Source: Nitrospirota bacterium
GTDB taxonomy: Bacteria > Nitrospirota > Nitrospiria > JACQBW01
Assembly: GCA_016178585.1 (NCBI GenBank)
Contig: JACOTA010000025.1
Coordinates: 1 to 41,098 of the forward strand
Reading direction: 5' to 3'
Length of the DNA: 41,098 bases
Part shown: piece after piece, positions 31,401 to 40,400 of the stretch
How positions within the stretch are numbered: position 1 is the stretch's first letter
How the letters are laid out: each line of letters opens with the position of its first letter
Notes under the pieces: generated by a model
What the model was told of the DNA's origin: nothing
Databases searched by the model: none
What the model saw: only the letters and a program-made list of their open reading frames with translations
Program-made: the position numbers and the translations under genes

Positions 31401-34400
31401 ACATCGGAGATGCGGTAACCACGGCAGGGGATATCAATGGAGATTTCTTCCCCGATCTGGTGATCAGCGCGCCCAAGATTGGCTCAACAGGTGTCAATCA
31501 GAGCGGGCAGATTTACATCATTTTCGGCAAAGGGACTCTCCCCGGTTTAATTGATTTAAGCACGACTACCGGAGGAGCTGATGTGATTATTGGCGGGTTT
31601 CAGACCAGCGGATTATCGAGCGCGATATCGATCAGCGGAGATGTGAACGGCGATGGAATGAACGATCTGATCGCAGGAGTCCAGGGGTATACTCCGTTCA
31701 GCAAAACAGGATCGGCACGGGTTCAGGCCGGGGGAGCGTTTCTCTTTTATGGCCGAAAAATTTGGCCTTCCGCCGCGACCCCGATGAACATCCAGAATGC
31801 TGATCTGACCTTTAACGGAATCAATACAGGCGATCAGGCCGGGTCCTCGGTCACTCTTGGAGATCTGAATAAGGATGGGAAAGCGGATATCATCATCGGC
31901 GCCAGGATGGCCAGTCCTTACGCCAAAGCCAACTCGGGTTCGACTTATATCGTATTGGGTCAGGCCGCCTACACCAATCCGGTAATCGAACTTAACAGCG
32001 CCAACGCGACCATTAACGGCGCAGGGAGCAACGATCAATCCGGAAGAGTATTAAGCAGCAGTGATCTGAACGGCGACGGCTATATCGATCTTTTGATAGG
32101 AGCTCCAAGCGCCAGCCCTGGCGGCCGGACCAATGCCGGGTCTGTCTATGTTATCCTTGGGAAGGCGGTATTCCCTTCGGTGATCAACCTGGCGACGACT
32201 TTTGATACGGTGATAAATGGCGCCTATTCCGGAGATTTTTCAGGCGTGGCGATTGACGCGAGCGGAGATATCAACGGGGATCTGTTAACCGATATCGTCA
32301 TTGGCGCCAATAACGCCAGTCCGGCGTTAAAGGCCTATCCTTTTGTGAATAAATTCGCCGGTCAGGCCTATCTGATTTTTGGAAATAATCAATATGATGT
32401 GACGCCTCCTTCTGTTCCAGCAGGATTATCGGTGGCATTGACGTCGGACAGCCAGATTGGGTTAACCTGGACCGCCTCAACTGACAATGTCGCGGTGGCG
32501 GGATATGAGATATACCGGAATGGAGCAAAAGTCGCTACGGTAGGCGGCGTTATTTTTACGGATAGCGGTTTACAGCCTGATACGAAATATACCTATCAGG
32601 TTCTCGCGTTTGATCTGGCTGGAAACAAATCAGCGCTCTCTTCGCCCCTTATGGCATCGACGCTTGCTGATACGGTGCCGCCGACCTCTCCGACGAATCT
32701 GACGGCGGTTTCGGTGAGCCCTTCTCAAATTAACTTGTCCTGGTCTCCGGGGAGTGATGACATTGGCGTCGCGGGGTATCAGGTCTGGAGGTCTATCAAC
32801 GGAACGACCTACATTCAAATTGCCAATGTCTCCGGAACCACATTTTTCAGCACCGGTTTAAGCCCGTCTACGATTAATTACTATTATATCAAGACGTATG
32901 ACGCCGCGGGGAATGTCTCTTTGCCGTCCAATGTGGCAAGCGCTGTCACTCTGGCAGATACGATCCCTCCGACTACTCCCACCGGGCTCCATGCGGTAAC
33001 GATATCCGCCAGCGAAATTGACTTATGGTGGTATCCTTCAGCGGATGACGTTGGCGTGGCTGGCTATCAGATATGGAGATCAACAGACAATGTTACTTTT
33101 ACGCAGATATCAGCCGTAACATCGACCATCTTCGCTGATTTGGGTCTGACGACCGTTCAGAAATATTTTTATTATGTCAAAGCCTATGATATCAGCGGTA
33201 ATATTTCGACCGCTTCGAATACCGCTTATGCCGTCAATGACATTACTCCTCCTACGGCTCCAGCGACGGTAACCGGGTCGGTGATCAGCCCGGGAGAGAT
33301 CAATCTTTCCTGGGCCGCGGCGACGGATAATACCGGCTCTATTTTCCAGTATTACATTTATAGTTCAACGAATAATGTGACCTTTACACTGGCGGGGGTC
33401 GTAGGGGGTAATATACTGACCTTTTCTCATACGGGCCTTTTGGCGAATACCTCATATTACTATGAAGTGAAAGCGACCGATCTCGCTGAAAATGTTTCAC
33501 CTGCTTCTCCGACCGCCGGTCCGTATACCACTTTTACGGATATCGCGCCGCCCACTAATCCGGCTGGCCTGACCGGGGTGGATGGTGTCACTTCGGTTAG
33601 TTTAACCTGGACCGCATCCACCGATAATTCGGGAACCGTTGCGAGTTATCAGATATGGAGGGCGGTCGGAGCCAGTACCTGCGCCAATCCCCCGGTAGCG
33701 CCATTTGCTCAGGCGGGGAGTTCAACGGTAAATAGTTATGTTGACAACGCTCTTTCTCCAGCCACAACTTATAGTTACTGTGTTCTTGCCGTCGATCTTT
33801 CAAATAACAGGTCGGGGCCGTCTAACAGCCTGACAACGGCAACGCTGGCGGATACCGTAGCTCCCTCCATCCCGTCCAACCTCAAGGCGACCGCTGTCAG
33901 TGAAACACAGGTTAACCTCTCTTGGGCCCCTTCCATAGACAATGTGGCGGTCACAGGCTATCAGATCACCCGGACTCCCGGACCAGTCGTGCTAACCTCA
34001 TTGACAACCAGTTATTCAGATTCAGGACTCTTTCCCTGGACAGCCTATACCTATACGATCAAAGCGTATGATAGTTCCGGTAATTTTTCTTTGCCTTCAG
34101 CTTCGGTATTGGCGACCACTCTGGATATGACCAAACCGGTCTGGCCAACGACCACCGGATTTCTGGCGACAACCGTTTCAGGGGCAAATGGAGCAAGCCA
34201 GATCGGCTTAAGCTGGCCTCAGGCTGCAGATAACGCGGTTGTCGCGGGGTATACGATCTGGCAGTCGACCAATAATATCAGTTTTGCCCAGGTCGGTTCT
34301 CAACTGGGGGCCGCGAATACCTCTTTCTTAAACACAGGTCTCCAGCCGAATATAACCTATTATTTTTATATTATTGCGTTTGACGGGGCGGGAAACAATT

Positions 34401-35641
34401 CCCTCCCTTCACCGGCCTTCAGCGCGACAACCACTCCCGATACGGCCACTCCTACGATTCCAACCACCCTGGTCGTCACGTCAATCAGCGACTCAAAACT
34501 GGGACTCTCCTGGACCGCTTCAACGGACAATGTCTCTGTGGCCGGATACCAGATTTTTAGAACCACCTTGTCAACCTGTGTGATCGGAACCTCCTGCTGG
34601 ATCAATATCGGTACGACCCCGGTAAATTCCTGGATCGATAGCTTTAATCTCGTTGCCTCCACCCCTTACTACTATTATCTGGTGGCCTATGATCCCTCGG
34701 GAAACCTTTCCGGCCCAAGTGTGATCGCAAGCGGAACGACCCTGGCCGATACGACGCCGCCCACAGTCCCAAGAGGGATTGTGGCGATCGTGGCTTCCAA
34801 TCAAACCCAGGTCAATCTGATCTGGATTCCATCAATAGACAACTCCGGGACCGTCGCCTCCTATAGTGTGTATCGGAATGGAATACCGGCAGGCACGGCG
34901 CTTTCCAATAGTTTTTCTGATATCGGATTACAGGCAAATCAAACCTATATCTATACCCTCTCCGCCAAAGATTCCAGCGGGATTGTCTCCGCATTGTCCG
35001 CTCCGGTCACAGCGGTGACGGATGTTTATCCACCGACAATCCCCTGTTCGGACCTGGCCGCGCCCTGTTCCCCGGTGGGGGCCCCTTTTGCTATCGCGGT
35101 TACGGTGTCTGAAATAGATGTCAGCTGGGCCGCGTCTAAAGATTTGGATCTTTCCAGCGGAGGCGGGGCGGGGAGCGGGATCGCCGGATACAAAGTCTAC
35201 CGGAGTGACCTGATTAATCCCATCGGGATCACCACCGCCAGTTCAACTATTTTCGCTGATAAAGGGCTGGTTCCGAAGACCACTTATAATTACCGGGTGA
35301 GCGCGTTTGACCGGGCGGGAAATGAGTCGGCTCAATCCGCTGTCATCGTGATCTCCACTCCTCCCGATACCACGCCTCCATCCGTTCCGGCAGGTCTGAT
35401 TGCGGCATTGGCCGCTCCGTACCAGATCAGTCTGAACTGGGTTCCGTCAAGCGATAACGACCGGGTGGCCGGGTATAAGATTTACCGTAACGGCGCTCTT
35501 TATATGTTTACGACCGCGACCAGTTTTGCCGACGCGGGGTTGAGTCCGGGTACGACCTTTACCTATACGATTTCGGCTTATGACCGGTCCGGGAATGAAT
35601 CCGCGCAATCCAGCTCCGTTTCGGCGACCACCGGGCCTTGA
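28463..35641 (+). CDS. Giant secreted protein with propeller, FG-GAP and Fn3 repeats
   Basis: 2392 residues. A signal peptide ends near residue 35 (SLSAHA). Residues about 36-410 hold repeats of the PSVAFDGTNFLVVYD / DIYGARIS type, probably a beta-propeller. An IPT/TIG domain follows at about 413-505 (ISTVAPTTN, VSGNYFG), then a beta domain to 605 and two Fn3-like units (TLNGTVNPNG) to about 800. Seven integrin-alpha FG-GAP repeats (GDLNGDGFADIVIGAPSAS and relatives, calcium-binding DxNxDGxxD loops) span about 820-1310. Eleven Fn3 repeats of about 98 residues, each opening DTxPP and containing LSW and AxDxAGN, fill 1312-2392. There is no catalytic domain, PEP-CTERM or LPXTG anchor. A secreted adhesin or matrix protein is likely. 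No ribosome-binding site is obvious. Confidence 0.85.
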   Translation: MKKSKIKTLLHGQWRWGARSLLIFWLSLTGVSLSAHASLIGSGVQIDNLTGADDNASISFDGANYLAVWQTSTGASFSSDIYAGVFTPGGTTVIPPFPVNAGTNDQNYPAVSSYASNQFLIVYQTFNGTDFDISGAFVSYSTTSTPNTTVGTPFLIAGGAGNQQYPSVAYDGSTGFYVTYVDIGTAVKAVSVSKSGVAGAPVTLGTVTSSTPPSVLPQISFSNSTIAQYLVAWEDFGADPSGNIYANTITTTGTAGAGLGMAVTASTPERHPSVAFDGTNFLVVYDKGSPGSRDVFGQLVTPALALSGASFPVSSAVNDQLTPKLTFSAGANLYFASWQDYRNSTTNADIYGARISKAGAVNETGGLAIMTNTTFQKQNPVTGNDGSNFFTVWTDFRNPPTGSDIWGQNADGPPPAISTVAPTTNLTAGTLMTVSGNYFGDLPAGSRSTSTDYLSISGVKVPDSNVSQWANTSVFFTLPVNSTSGPLQVVSGTLGSNTVSLAVQDFTLASTPASQTAGVGSNASFTLTLTSVNSFASPITLSVTGLPSGAGGAFSANPVTPTTSGASSILTVSVSLSAAPGTYALQVTGIGGGETHAIPVTLNIASLPVVQTSPTTGITQTGATLNGTVNPNGQATTAWFDYGITTAYGSSTPAFSLTSGSPQTSLSTTISGLTLGTTYHFRLTAKNSLGTVYGGDYSFITLANPPVVVTGIPSNRTTTSVTLNGTANPNGVPGSAWFEYGLTLTYGNATNIIPISGNFDNFVSVNLMGLSSYSIYHFRIVASNNGGTSQGLDQTFNTYTIPFYGQPDIELLTSPVTMFNGVNSSDFAGTAVANGGDISGDGIKDLIICADHVTAPANSAYPSGRTNAGACYIFFGRLAGWPSPTTLDQADLTIYGANANDLMGHSVSISGDLNGDGFADIVIGAPSASPVLKTTTRIQAGQVYVINGRANFYKDYPAGIIDLYSEAPNVTISGANPYDNIGDAVTTAGDINGDFFPDLVISAPKIGSTGVNQSGQIYIIFGKGTLPGLIDLSTTTGGADVIIGGFQTSGLSSAISISGDVNGDGMNDLIAGVQGYTPFSKTGSARVQAGGAFLFYGRKIWPSAATPMNIQNADLTFNGINTGDQAGSSVTLGDLNKDGKADIIIGARMASPYAKANSGSTYIVLGQAAYTNPVIELNSANATINGAGSNDQSGRVLSSSDLNGDGYIDLLIGAPSASPGGRTNAGSVYVILGKAVFPSVINLATTFDTVINGAYSGDFSGVAIDASGDINGDLLTDIVIGANNASPALKAYPFVNKFAGQAYLIFGNNQYDVTPPSVPAGLSVALTSDSQIGLTWTASTDNVAVAGYEIYRNGAKVATVGGVIFTDSGLQPDTKYTYQVLAFDLAGNKSALSSPLMASTLADTVPPTSPTNLTAVSVSPSQINLSWSPGSDDIGVAGYQVWRSINGTTYIQIANVSGTTFFSTGLSPSTINYYYIKTYDAAGNVSLPSNVASAVTLADTIPPTTPTGLHAVTISASEIDLWWYPSADDVGVAGYQIWRSTDNVTFTQISAVTSTIFADLGLTTVQKYFYYVKAYDISGNISTASNTAYAVNDITPPTAPATVTGSVISPGEINLSWAAATDNTGSIFQYYIYSSTNNVTFTLAGVVGGNILTFSHTGLLANTSYYYEVKATDLAENVSPASPTAGPYTTFTDIAPPTNPAGLTGVDGVTSVSLTWTASTDNSGTVASYQIWRAVGASTCANPPVAPFAQAGSSTVNSYVDNALSPATTYSYCVLAVDLSNNRSGPSNSLTTATLADTVAPSIPSNLKATAVSETQVNLSWAPSIDNVAVTGYQITRTPGPVVLTSLTTSYSDSGLFPWTAYTYTIKAYDSSGNFSLPSASVLATTLDMTKPVWPTTTGFLATTVSGANGASQIGLSWPQAADNAVVAGYTIWQSTNNISFAQVGSQLGAANTSFLNTGLQPNITYYFYIIAFDGAGNNSLPSPAFSATTTPDTATPTIPTTLVVTSISDSKLGLSWTASTDNVSVAGYQIFRTTLSTCVIGTSCWINIGTTPVNSWIDSFNLVASTPYYYYLVAYDPSGNLSGPSVIASGTTLADTTPPTVPRGIVAIVASNQTQVNLIWIPSIDNSGTVASYSVYRNGIPAGTALSNSFSDIGLQANQTYIYTLSAKDSSGIVSALSAPVTAVTDVYPPTIPCSDLAAPCSPVGAPFAIAVTVSEIDVSWAASKDLDLSSGGGAGSGIAGYKVYRSDLINPIGITTASSTIFADKGLVPKTTYNYRVSAFDRAGNESAQSAVIVISTPPDTTPPSVPAGLIAALAAPYQISLNWVPSSDNDRVAGYKIYRNGALYMFTTATSFADAGLSPGTTFTYTISAYDRSGNESAQSSSVSATTGP

Positions 35642-35642
35642 A

Positions 35643-37205
35643 ATGAATATGCAGGAAATGGGATTTTCCAGAATAGTTTTAATCTGTTTTTTGTGGGTCG
35701 AGGCTTGTGGAGGCGGAGGGGGGGAGAGCTCCTCTCCTGCGGTTTCAAAATTAGTGATTTCTTCCAGGCCTTTAGCGGTTCAGAAAGGAACCTCGGTTCA
35801 ATTGACAGCGATTGCCACAGATTCATCAGGAAATCCCGTTTCTCAACCCGGGTTGACCTGGAGCGTTGACGGAGGGTTTGGAACAATTACTTCCGGAGGG
35901 CTCTACTCCGCCCCTGCGAATATTCCCGCTCAAAATCCGGTGACGGTTCGTGCGACGTCGGTCGCGGACTCAACAAAAAATGATGCGGTTTCTTTTTATA
36001 TCTTAACCGGGGTGCCCATTGCTTTTCCTTTTCAACCCACCGATACTCTGTTTCCCCAGCAGGGGAGCCCGGCCTCCTTTCATATTGCGGTGTTTAATCA
36101 AAACACCTACGTGGTGTGGGCCATGACCTCTGGAATTTATGGAACTCATTTGTGGTATTCAAAAAAAGGAGATTTGAACGGTAATTTTTCAACGCCACAT
36201 GACATTTTAGGGGACTTATTGAATTATACGATTACAAACTACACTGTGAAAAATCCTGTTATTGCGCTCGACAATAAGGTTGACGCTTCCGGTATCGACC
36301 CGGGTGTTTATATTGCCTGGGATGATAATTCTAACGGGGCATATCAAGTGAATCTAGTGAAAGGTCCAAACTCAAGCTCGACAGGTTGCACTCATCCCCC
36401 CACCTGTTTTACCCCTGTTGCTTTAACGGGACCTGGTAACGCAATTTCTCTTCAAGTGGATCCCTCACCCTCGGATCAAGAGAACCCTTCGTTAGCCATC
36501 AGTCCACTGGGAAAGCTTGAATTTGCCTGGACGCAGGTCTATTCAAGTTCATCAGCAACGAGCAACCTGATCACGTATAAGGAGCTAAACGGAGATGGAT
36601 CTGTGCCAAAACCTCCCAGTCAGGTTTCACCTTCACAGACTCAAACAAGTCAAATAACCCCTCAGATTGCTGTAGATCATTCAGGGAACGTTTCGGTTTC
36701 ATGGTTGGATTTTAATAGTGGAACTTCCCCTCCAAACATTCTTTATTCGAGAATGGCCGTAGGGCAGTCCTTTGGTTCGGCCCTACCGGTTGAGACCGAA
36801 TCCCTTGCCCCGTCAGACACTTTTTCAATGGCGCTTGATGATAAGGGTCAACCGCACCTTGCCTGGTCAAAAACGTCTTCAGGTACTCCAACTGTGGTTT
36901 ATTATTCTACCACTTCCGATTTTTCAAAATTCACGATTCCTGTTAACCTCACGCCAGGTGGATATCATCCAGTAGTAAAAGTTGACCTTCTCAATTACCT
37001 TTACTTTACCTGGGAGGATGGAATATCATCCCTCTATTTTAAAAAAATAGCCCCCTTGCCAAATTCCGGAGCATTAACTAATTCTCCACTGACCAAGACA
37101 GGGGTTAATCCGGCAATGAATATTGATGATGAAGGGAGGGTTTATCTTCTCTACTCGACCACGGGTTCAATTAACCTCTCAACCTATTTTATGAGAGGGG
37201 ACTAA
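35643..37205 (+). CDS. Lipoprotein with Ig-like and propeller-like domains
   Basis: About 520 residues. ATG 35643 starts one base after the previous stop. Its N-terminus, MNMQEMGFSRIVLICFLWVE followed by ACGGGGGESSS, is a lipoprotein signal with the modified cysteine near residue 22 and a flexible glycine-rich linker. Residues about 28-120 form a bacterial Ig-like (Big_2) domain (KLVISSRPLAVQKGTSVQLT, ATDSSGNPV, GGLYSAP). The rest repeats motifs such as NPSLAISPLGKLEFAWTQV and ITPQIAVDHSGNVSVSWLDF, a propeller-like pattern similar to the giant proteins on either side. Translational coupling to the giant gene suggests a shared envelope complex, perhaps as outer-membrane anchor or receptor. An in-frame ATG at 35580 lies inside the previous gene and is rejected. 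Confidence 0.78.
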   Translation: MNMQEMGFSRIVLICFLWVEACGGGGGESSSPAVSKLVISSRPLAVQKGTSVQLTAIATDSSGNPVSQPGLTWSVDGGFGTITSGGLYSAPANIPAQNPVTVRATSVADSTKNDAVSFYILTGVPIAFPFQPTDTLFPQQGSPASFHIAVFNQNTYVVWAMTSGIYGTHLWYSKKGDLNGNFSTPHDILGDLLNYTITNYTVKNPVIALDNKVDASGIDPGVYIAWDDNSNGAYQVNLVKGPNSSSTGCTHPPTCFTPVALTGPGNAISLQVDPSPSDQENPSLAISPLGKLEFAWTQVYSSSSATSNLITYKELNGDGSVPKPPSQVSPSQTQTSQITPQIAVDHSGNVSVSWLDFNSGTSPPNILYSRMAVGQSFGSALPVETESLAPSDTFSMALDDKGQPHLAWSKTSSGTPTVVYYSTTSDFSKFTIPVNLTPGGYHPVVKVDLLNYLYFTWEDGISSLYFKKIAPLPNSGALTNSPLTKTGVNPAMNIDDEGRVYLLYSTTGSINLSTYFMRGD

Positions 37206-37255
37206 GGAACTGGTTTTCCATTTTATTACTATAAAAAAGAGAAAAAGGGATTAAG

Positions 37256-37269
37256 GGAAAATATTTTCC
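37256..37269. promoter_or_regulatory. Perfect 14-bp palindrome upstream of the second sigma-54 promoter
   Basis: GGAAAATATTTTCC lies about 104 bp upstream of the -24 element, within the normal range for an enhancer-binding protein site. It may also be chance in AT-rich DNA. It does not match the inverted repeat at 28308. Confidence 0.3.
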
Positions 37270-37372
37270 ACCTTCTAACTTTAAACGAGATAAAAACCAT
37301 ACAAAATATTTAGTAAATCATTATATTTCAATTGGTTAAGTTTAGAAAAAAAGCAATATTTTTACGTTTAGA

Positions 37373-37388
37373 TGGCATGTATCTTGCT
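37373..37388 (+). promoter_or_regulatory. Sigma-54 (-24/-12) promoter of the second giant gene
   Basis: TGGCATG-TATC-TTGCT is a perfect match to TGGCAYR-N4-TTGCW, with GG and GC 10 nt apart. Initiation near 37399 gives a leader of about 73 nt containing the hairpin at 37438-37456. Confidence 0.8.
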
Positions 37389-37437
37389 TTTTATAGAACA
37401 GATTTTTCCTTTATAACGATTCCAGGAAGGAATATTT

Positions 37438-37456
37438 GTTCTGAACGAATCAGAAC
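37438..37456 (+). promoter_or_regulatory. Leader hairpin before the second giant gene
   Basis: GTTCTGA-ACGAA-TCAGAAC, a perfect 7-bp stem with a 5-nt loop, ends 6 nt before the AGGGAGA ribosome-binding site. It could affect translation or mRNA stability. Confidence 0.45.
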
Positions 37457-37471
37457 TTTTGTAGGGAGAAA

Positions 37472-40400
37472 ATGTACGATACATATCGATTGAAGCATTC
37501 TGCGCTGACGCTGGATAGGAGCGCCAATGACCAGTTCTTTTTTACCACGCTTATCTTTTCAGTTTTCCTCTATTTTTTCTCTTTCTATTTTATTTATCAG
37601 ACCGTCGAAATTTTAAAGCATATCCGCTCCGGCTCAACCAGCCAAACGATTTCCGCGTCTTCCCGAACTGAGCCGCTCTCTCCAGTCACATCGGGACAAA
37701 CGATTTTCCCCAAAGCGCAAACGGTTCCGCTTGGGCCTCAAACGATACCGCAATCAACGGTTCAATCTAAACCTTCAACAGTGATGAACCCCTCCAATGC
37801 TCTCCCCTTTGATCTCTCCAAAGCGATCGATAAGGCGATTCATCAGGTCAAGCCGGGAGAGTCGATCACGATCGACATTGCCCCTTTCAGTCATATCGTA
37901 AATGATAAAAATTACGAGGCCAATTTTGGAGAGTCGAAAATTGTTTTTCGCCAGAAAGCCGATTCTTCTGTCAAAACAGACCTGGAGCTGGAATTAGTCC
38001 GGATCCAATCAGGGGGCCAGATTCTCTATTCGTCCGAAAGAGAAAAAGTAAAACCTGAAGTGAAAGAAAATCATGTTTCTTATCGAAAAGCTCAGAATAT
38101 TCAGGAGATTTATGAATCGAGTTCTAAAGGTCTGGAACAGAGCTGGGTATTTCAGAAGCCCCTTTCCCTTGAAGAAGGAAAAGATCTGGTGCTATTGGAA
38201 AGAGTATCCACTCTCTTGGTTCCACGATACGGCCTTGGGGGTGTCATCGATTTTCATGATACCAAAGGAAATTATATTACGACCTATGGAAAAGGAACTC
38301 TCAAAGACGCGTCCGGAAAAATGGCTGAGGTCTTCCCCCAAATTGTTCCCGGATCAACCGAAGGAACCTATGACTTATCGTTGACCCTCCCTGCCGGGTG
38401 GATGGCCGATGCCTCTTATCCGGTAACGCTCGATCCTCTCATCGGAAATAAACTGATTGTTGCCGCCCTGGCGACTGGAGATCCTCCCCGCGCTTCTATT
38501 GCCTTTGATGGAACGAATTATATGGTTGTCTGGATGGCTGGAGCTCCTACAAATACAAGCGGGGGAGCTGGAGCATCAGATCTTTATGGCGCAGTCGTCA
38601 GTCCGAATGGAACGATTGTTGTTCCAGCGGCCAGGCTTACTGCCATTGCTGCCAGCGCTGCAAATGATCAGATGTATCCTTCGGTTGCCTATAACCTGGG
38701 GCTTAATAAATTCTTGATCGTTTACCAGAATTACATCAGCACGACTGCGACGAATGATATCTACGGCATACTCGTTTCGTATACTACGGCTTTTACCATT
38801 AACGCAGGGCCGACAGCTATCCAGGCGTCAAATAACAACGAACAGTTTCCTGATGTTGCTACGGACGGAACCGCAGGAACCAATAATTTTTATGTAGTCT
38901 ATGCCCGAGGCGGCACAAGCGTCAGAGGCAATCCTGTATCGGTAACGAATACCGCAATTACGGGGGGGGGCCAGTTGACATTGGGAACGGTAACCAGTAA
39001 CGCAACAGCCCCTTCCGTTCTTCCGAAGATCCGCTTTGCAACAGGGAAAAATATTTATTTGGCCGTTTGGGAGGATTTTTCCACTGCAGACACCAACGGA
39101 AATATTTACGGAAACACCATTACAACTCCAACGACAACTCCCACAGTGGGGACTTCCTTCGGAATCGCTGTCACTTCAACTCTGGCGGAACGATATCCTT
39201 CATTGGCGTTTGACGGGACAAACTTTTTAGTGGCCTATCAAAGGGGGGCGACAGGAGGAAGTGCGGATGTTTACGGGGAATTTGTCACCTCTCCAGCTTA
39301 TAACACGATATCCGCCAGTTTTGCTATTTCTGCTGTGGCGGCATCAGACCAGACTAATCCGGCGATTGCCTTTAATACCACAACCGGCATTTATCTGGTG
39401 GACTGGCAGGACGCCAGAACGAGCGCGACCCTTCCCGATATTTATGGCGCCCGAGTCTCCACGACAGTCCCTCCAACGGCCTCAAATGTTTTGGATGGGA
39501 CGACAGGTGTTCTCATTTCAAACCAGGGAACCTTGGCCAAATCGCTGCCTGCCATTGCCAGCGGGGGCCCCAATTTTTATACAGTCTGGAGAGATGGCAC
39601 TACGACTTCAGGAAACATCAATGGCCAGTTGATCGGTCCACCGCAAATCAACTCGGTTACGCCATTTAGTTCAAACACCGTAGAGGCCCGTAATCCGGTC
39701 ACGATTAATTCCACATTATATGGAACCTATGGAACGTTTGGACCCGATCCGGGATCGGCAGTCCGGAGTACAACCACAAACAATGTGGTTATTGGCGGCT
39801 TTCAGATAGGGAATGCCGATGTCACCTCCTGGAGTTTGACCTCCGGCGTAAATAGTTCGATTGGAATTGTGGCCCCCTATGCTACCGCTGTTTCAGGCGG
39901 CACCGGTGTCGGAACGGCTACGGTAACGAGCGCCGGATGGGCGAGTACGCCGAGTTCCAATTTAACGATTCAGGACTATAGCCTTGGCGTTTCACCTCCT
40001 TCCGCAAGCGTGAATCAAGGTTCCAGTACGACCTATACGGTCACCTTGACCACGATTAACGCCTTTGCTTCCAGCGTGACGTTAAGCGTGCCGACCGGTT
40101 GTCCACCGAATGCCACCTGCACTTTTTCTCCCAATCCCATCTCAGGGAATGGCGCCACTTCGACCTTAACGGTGGCCACCGCCGCTTCGACCACCGCCAA
40201 TCCCTATACTTTGACAATTCAGGGGACGGGTGGGACGAATAACCAGTTGACCCATACCACGCCAGCTTCGTTAACGGTCACTTCTGCCAATAAGCTGGTG
40301 ATTACCAGTTTGGCCCAAACAGTTTCAGCCGGCGCTTCATCTACAGCAGTTACCATTCAGGCTCAGACTTCAGGCGGAGCGCTGATCAGTACCGCTACGG

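Noticed and set aside
32398-35641. Regular repeats of about 300 bp as a CRISPR or satellite array
   Set aside because: They are in-frame Fn3 domains with conserved protein motifs but diverged DNA; spacing and lengths fit protein modules.
38073-39632. Short plus-strand ORFs between 38073 and 39632
   Set aside because: They lie out of frame inside the long open frame that starts at 37472 and encodes recognisable repeat modules.
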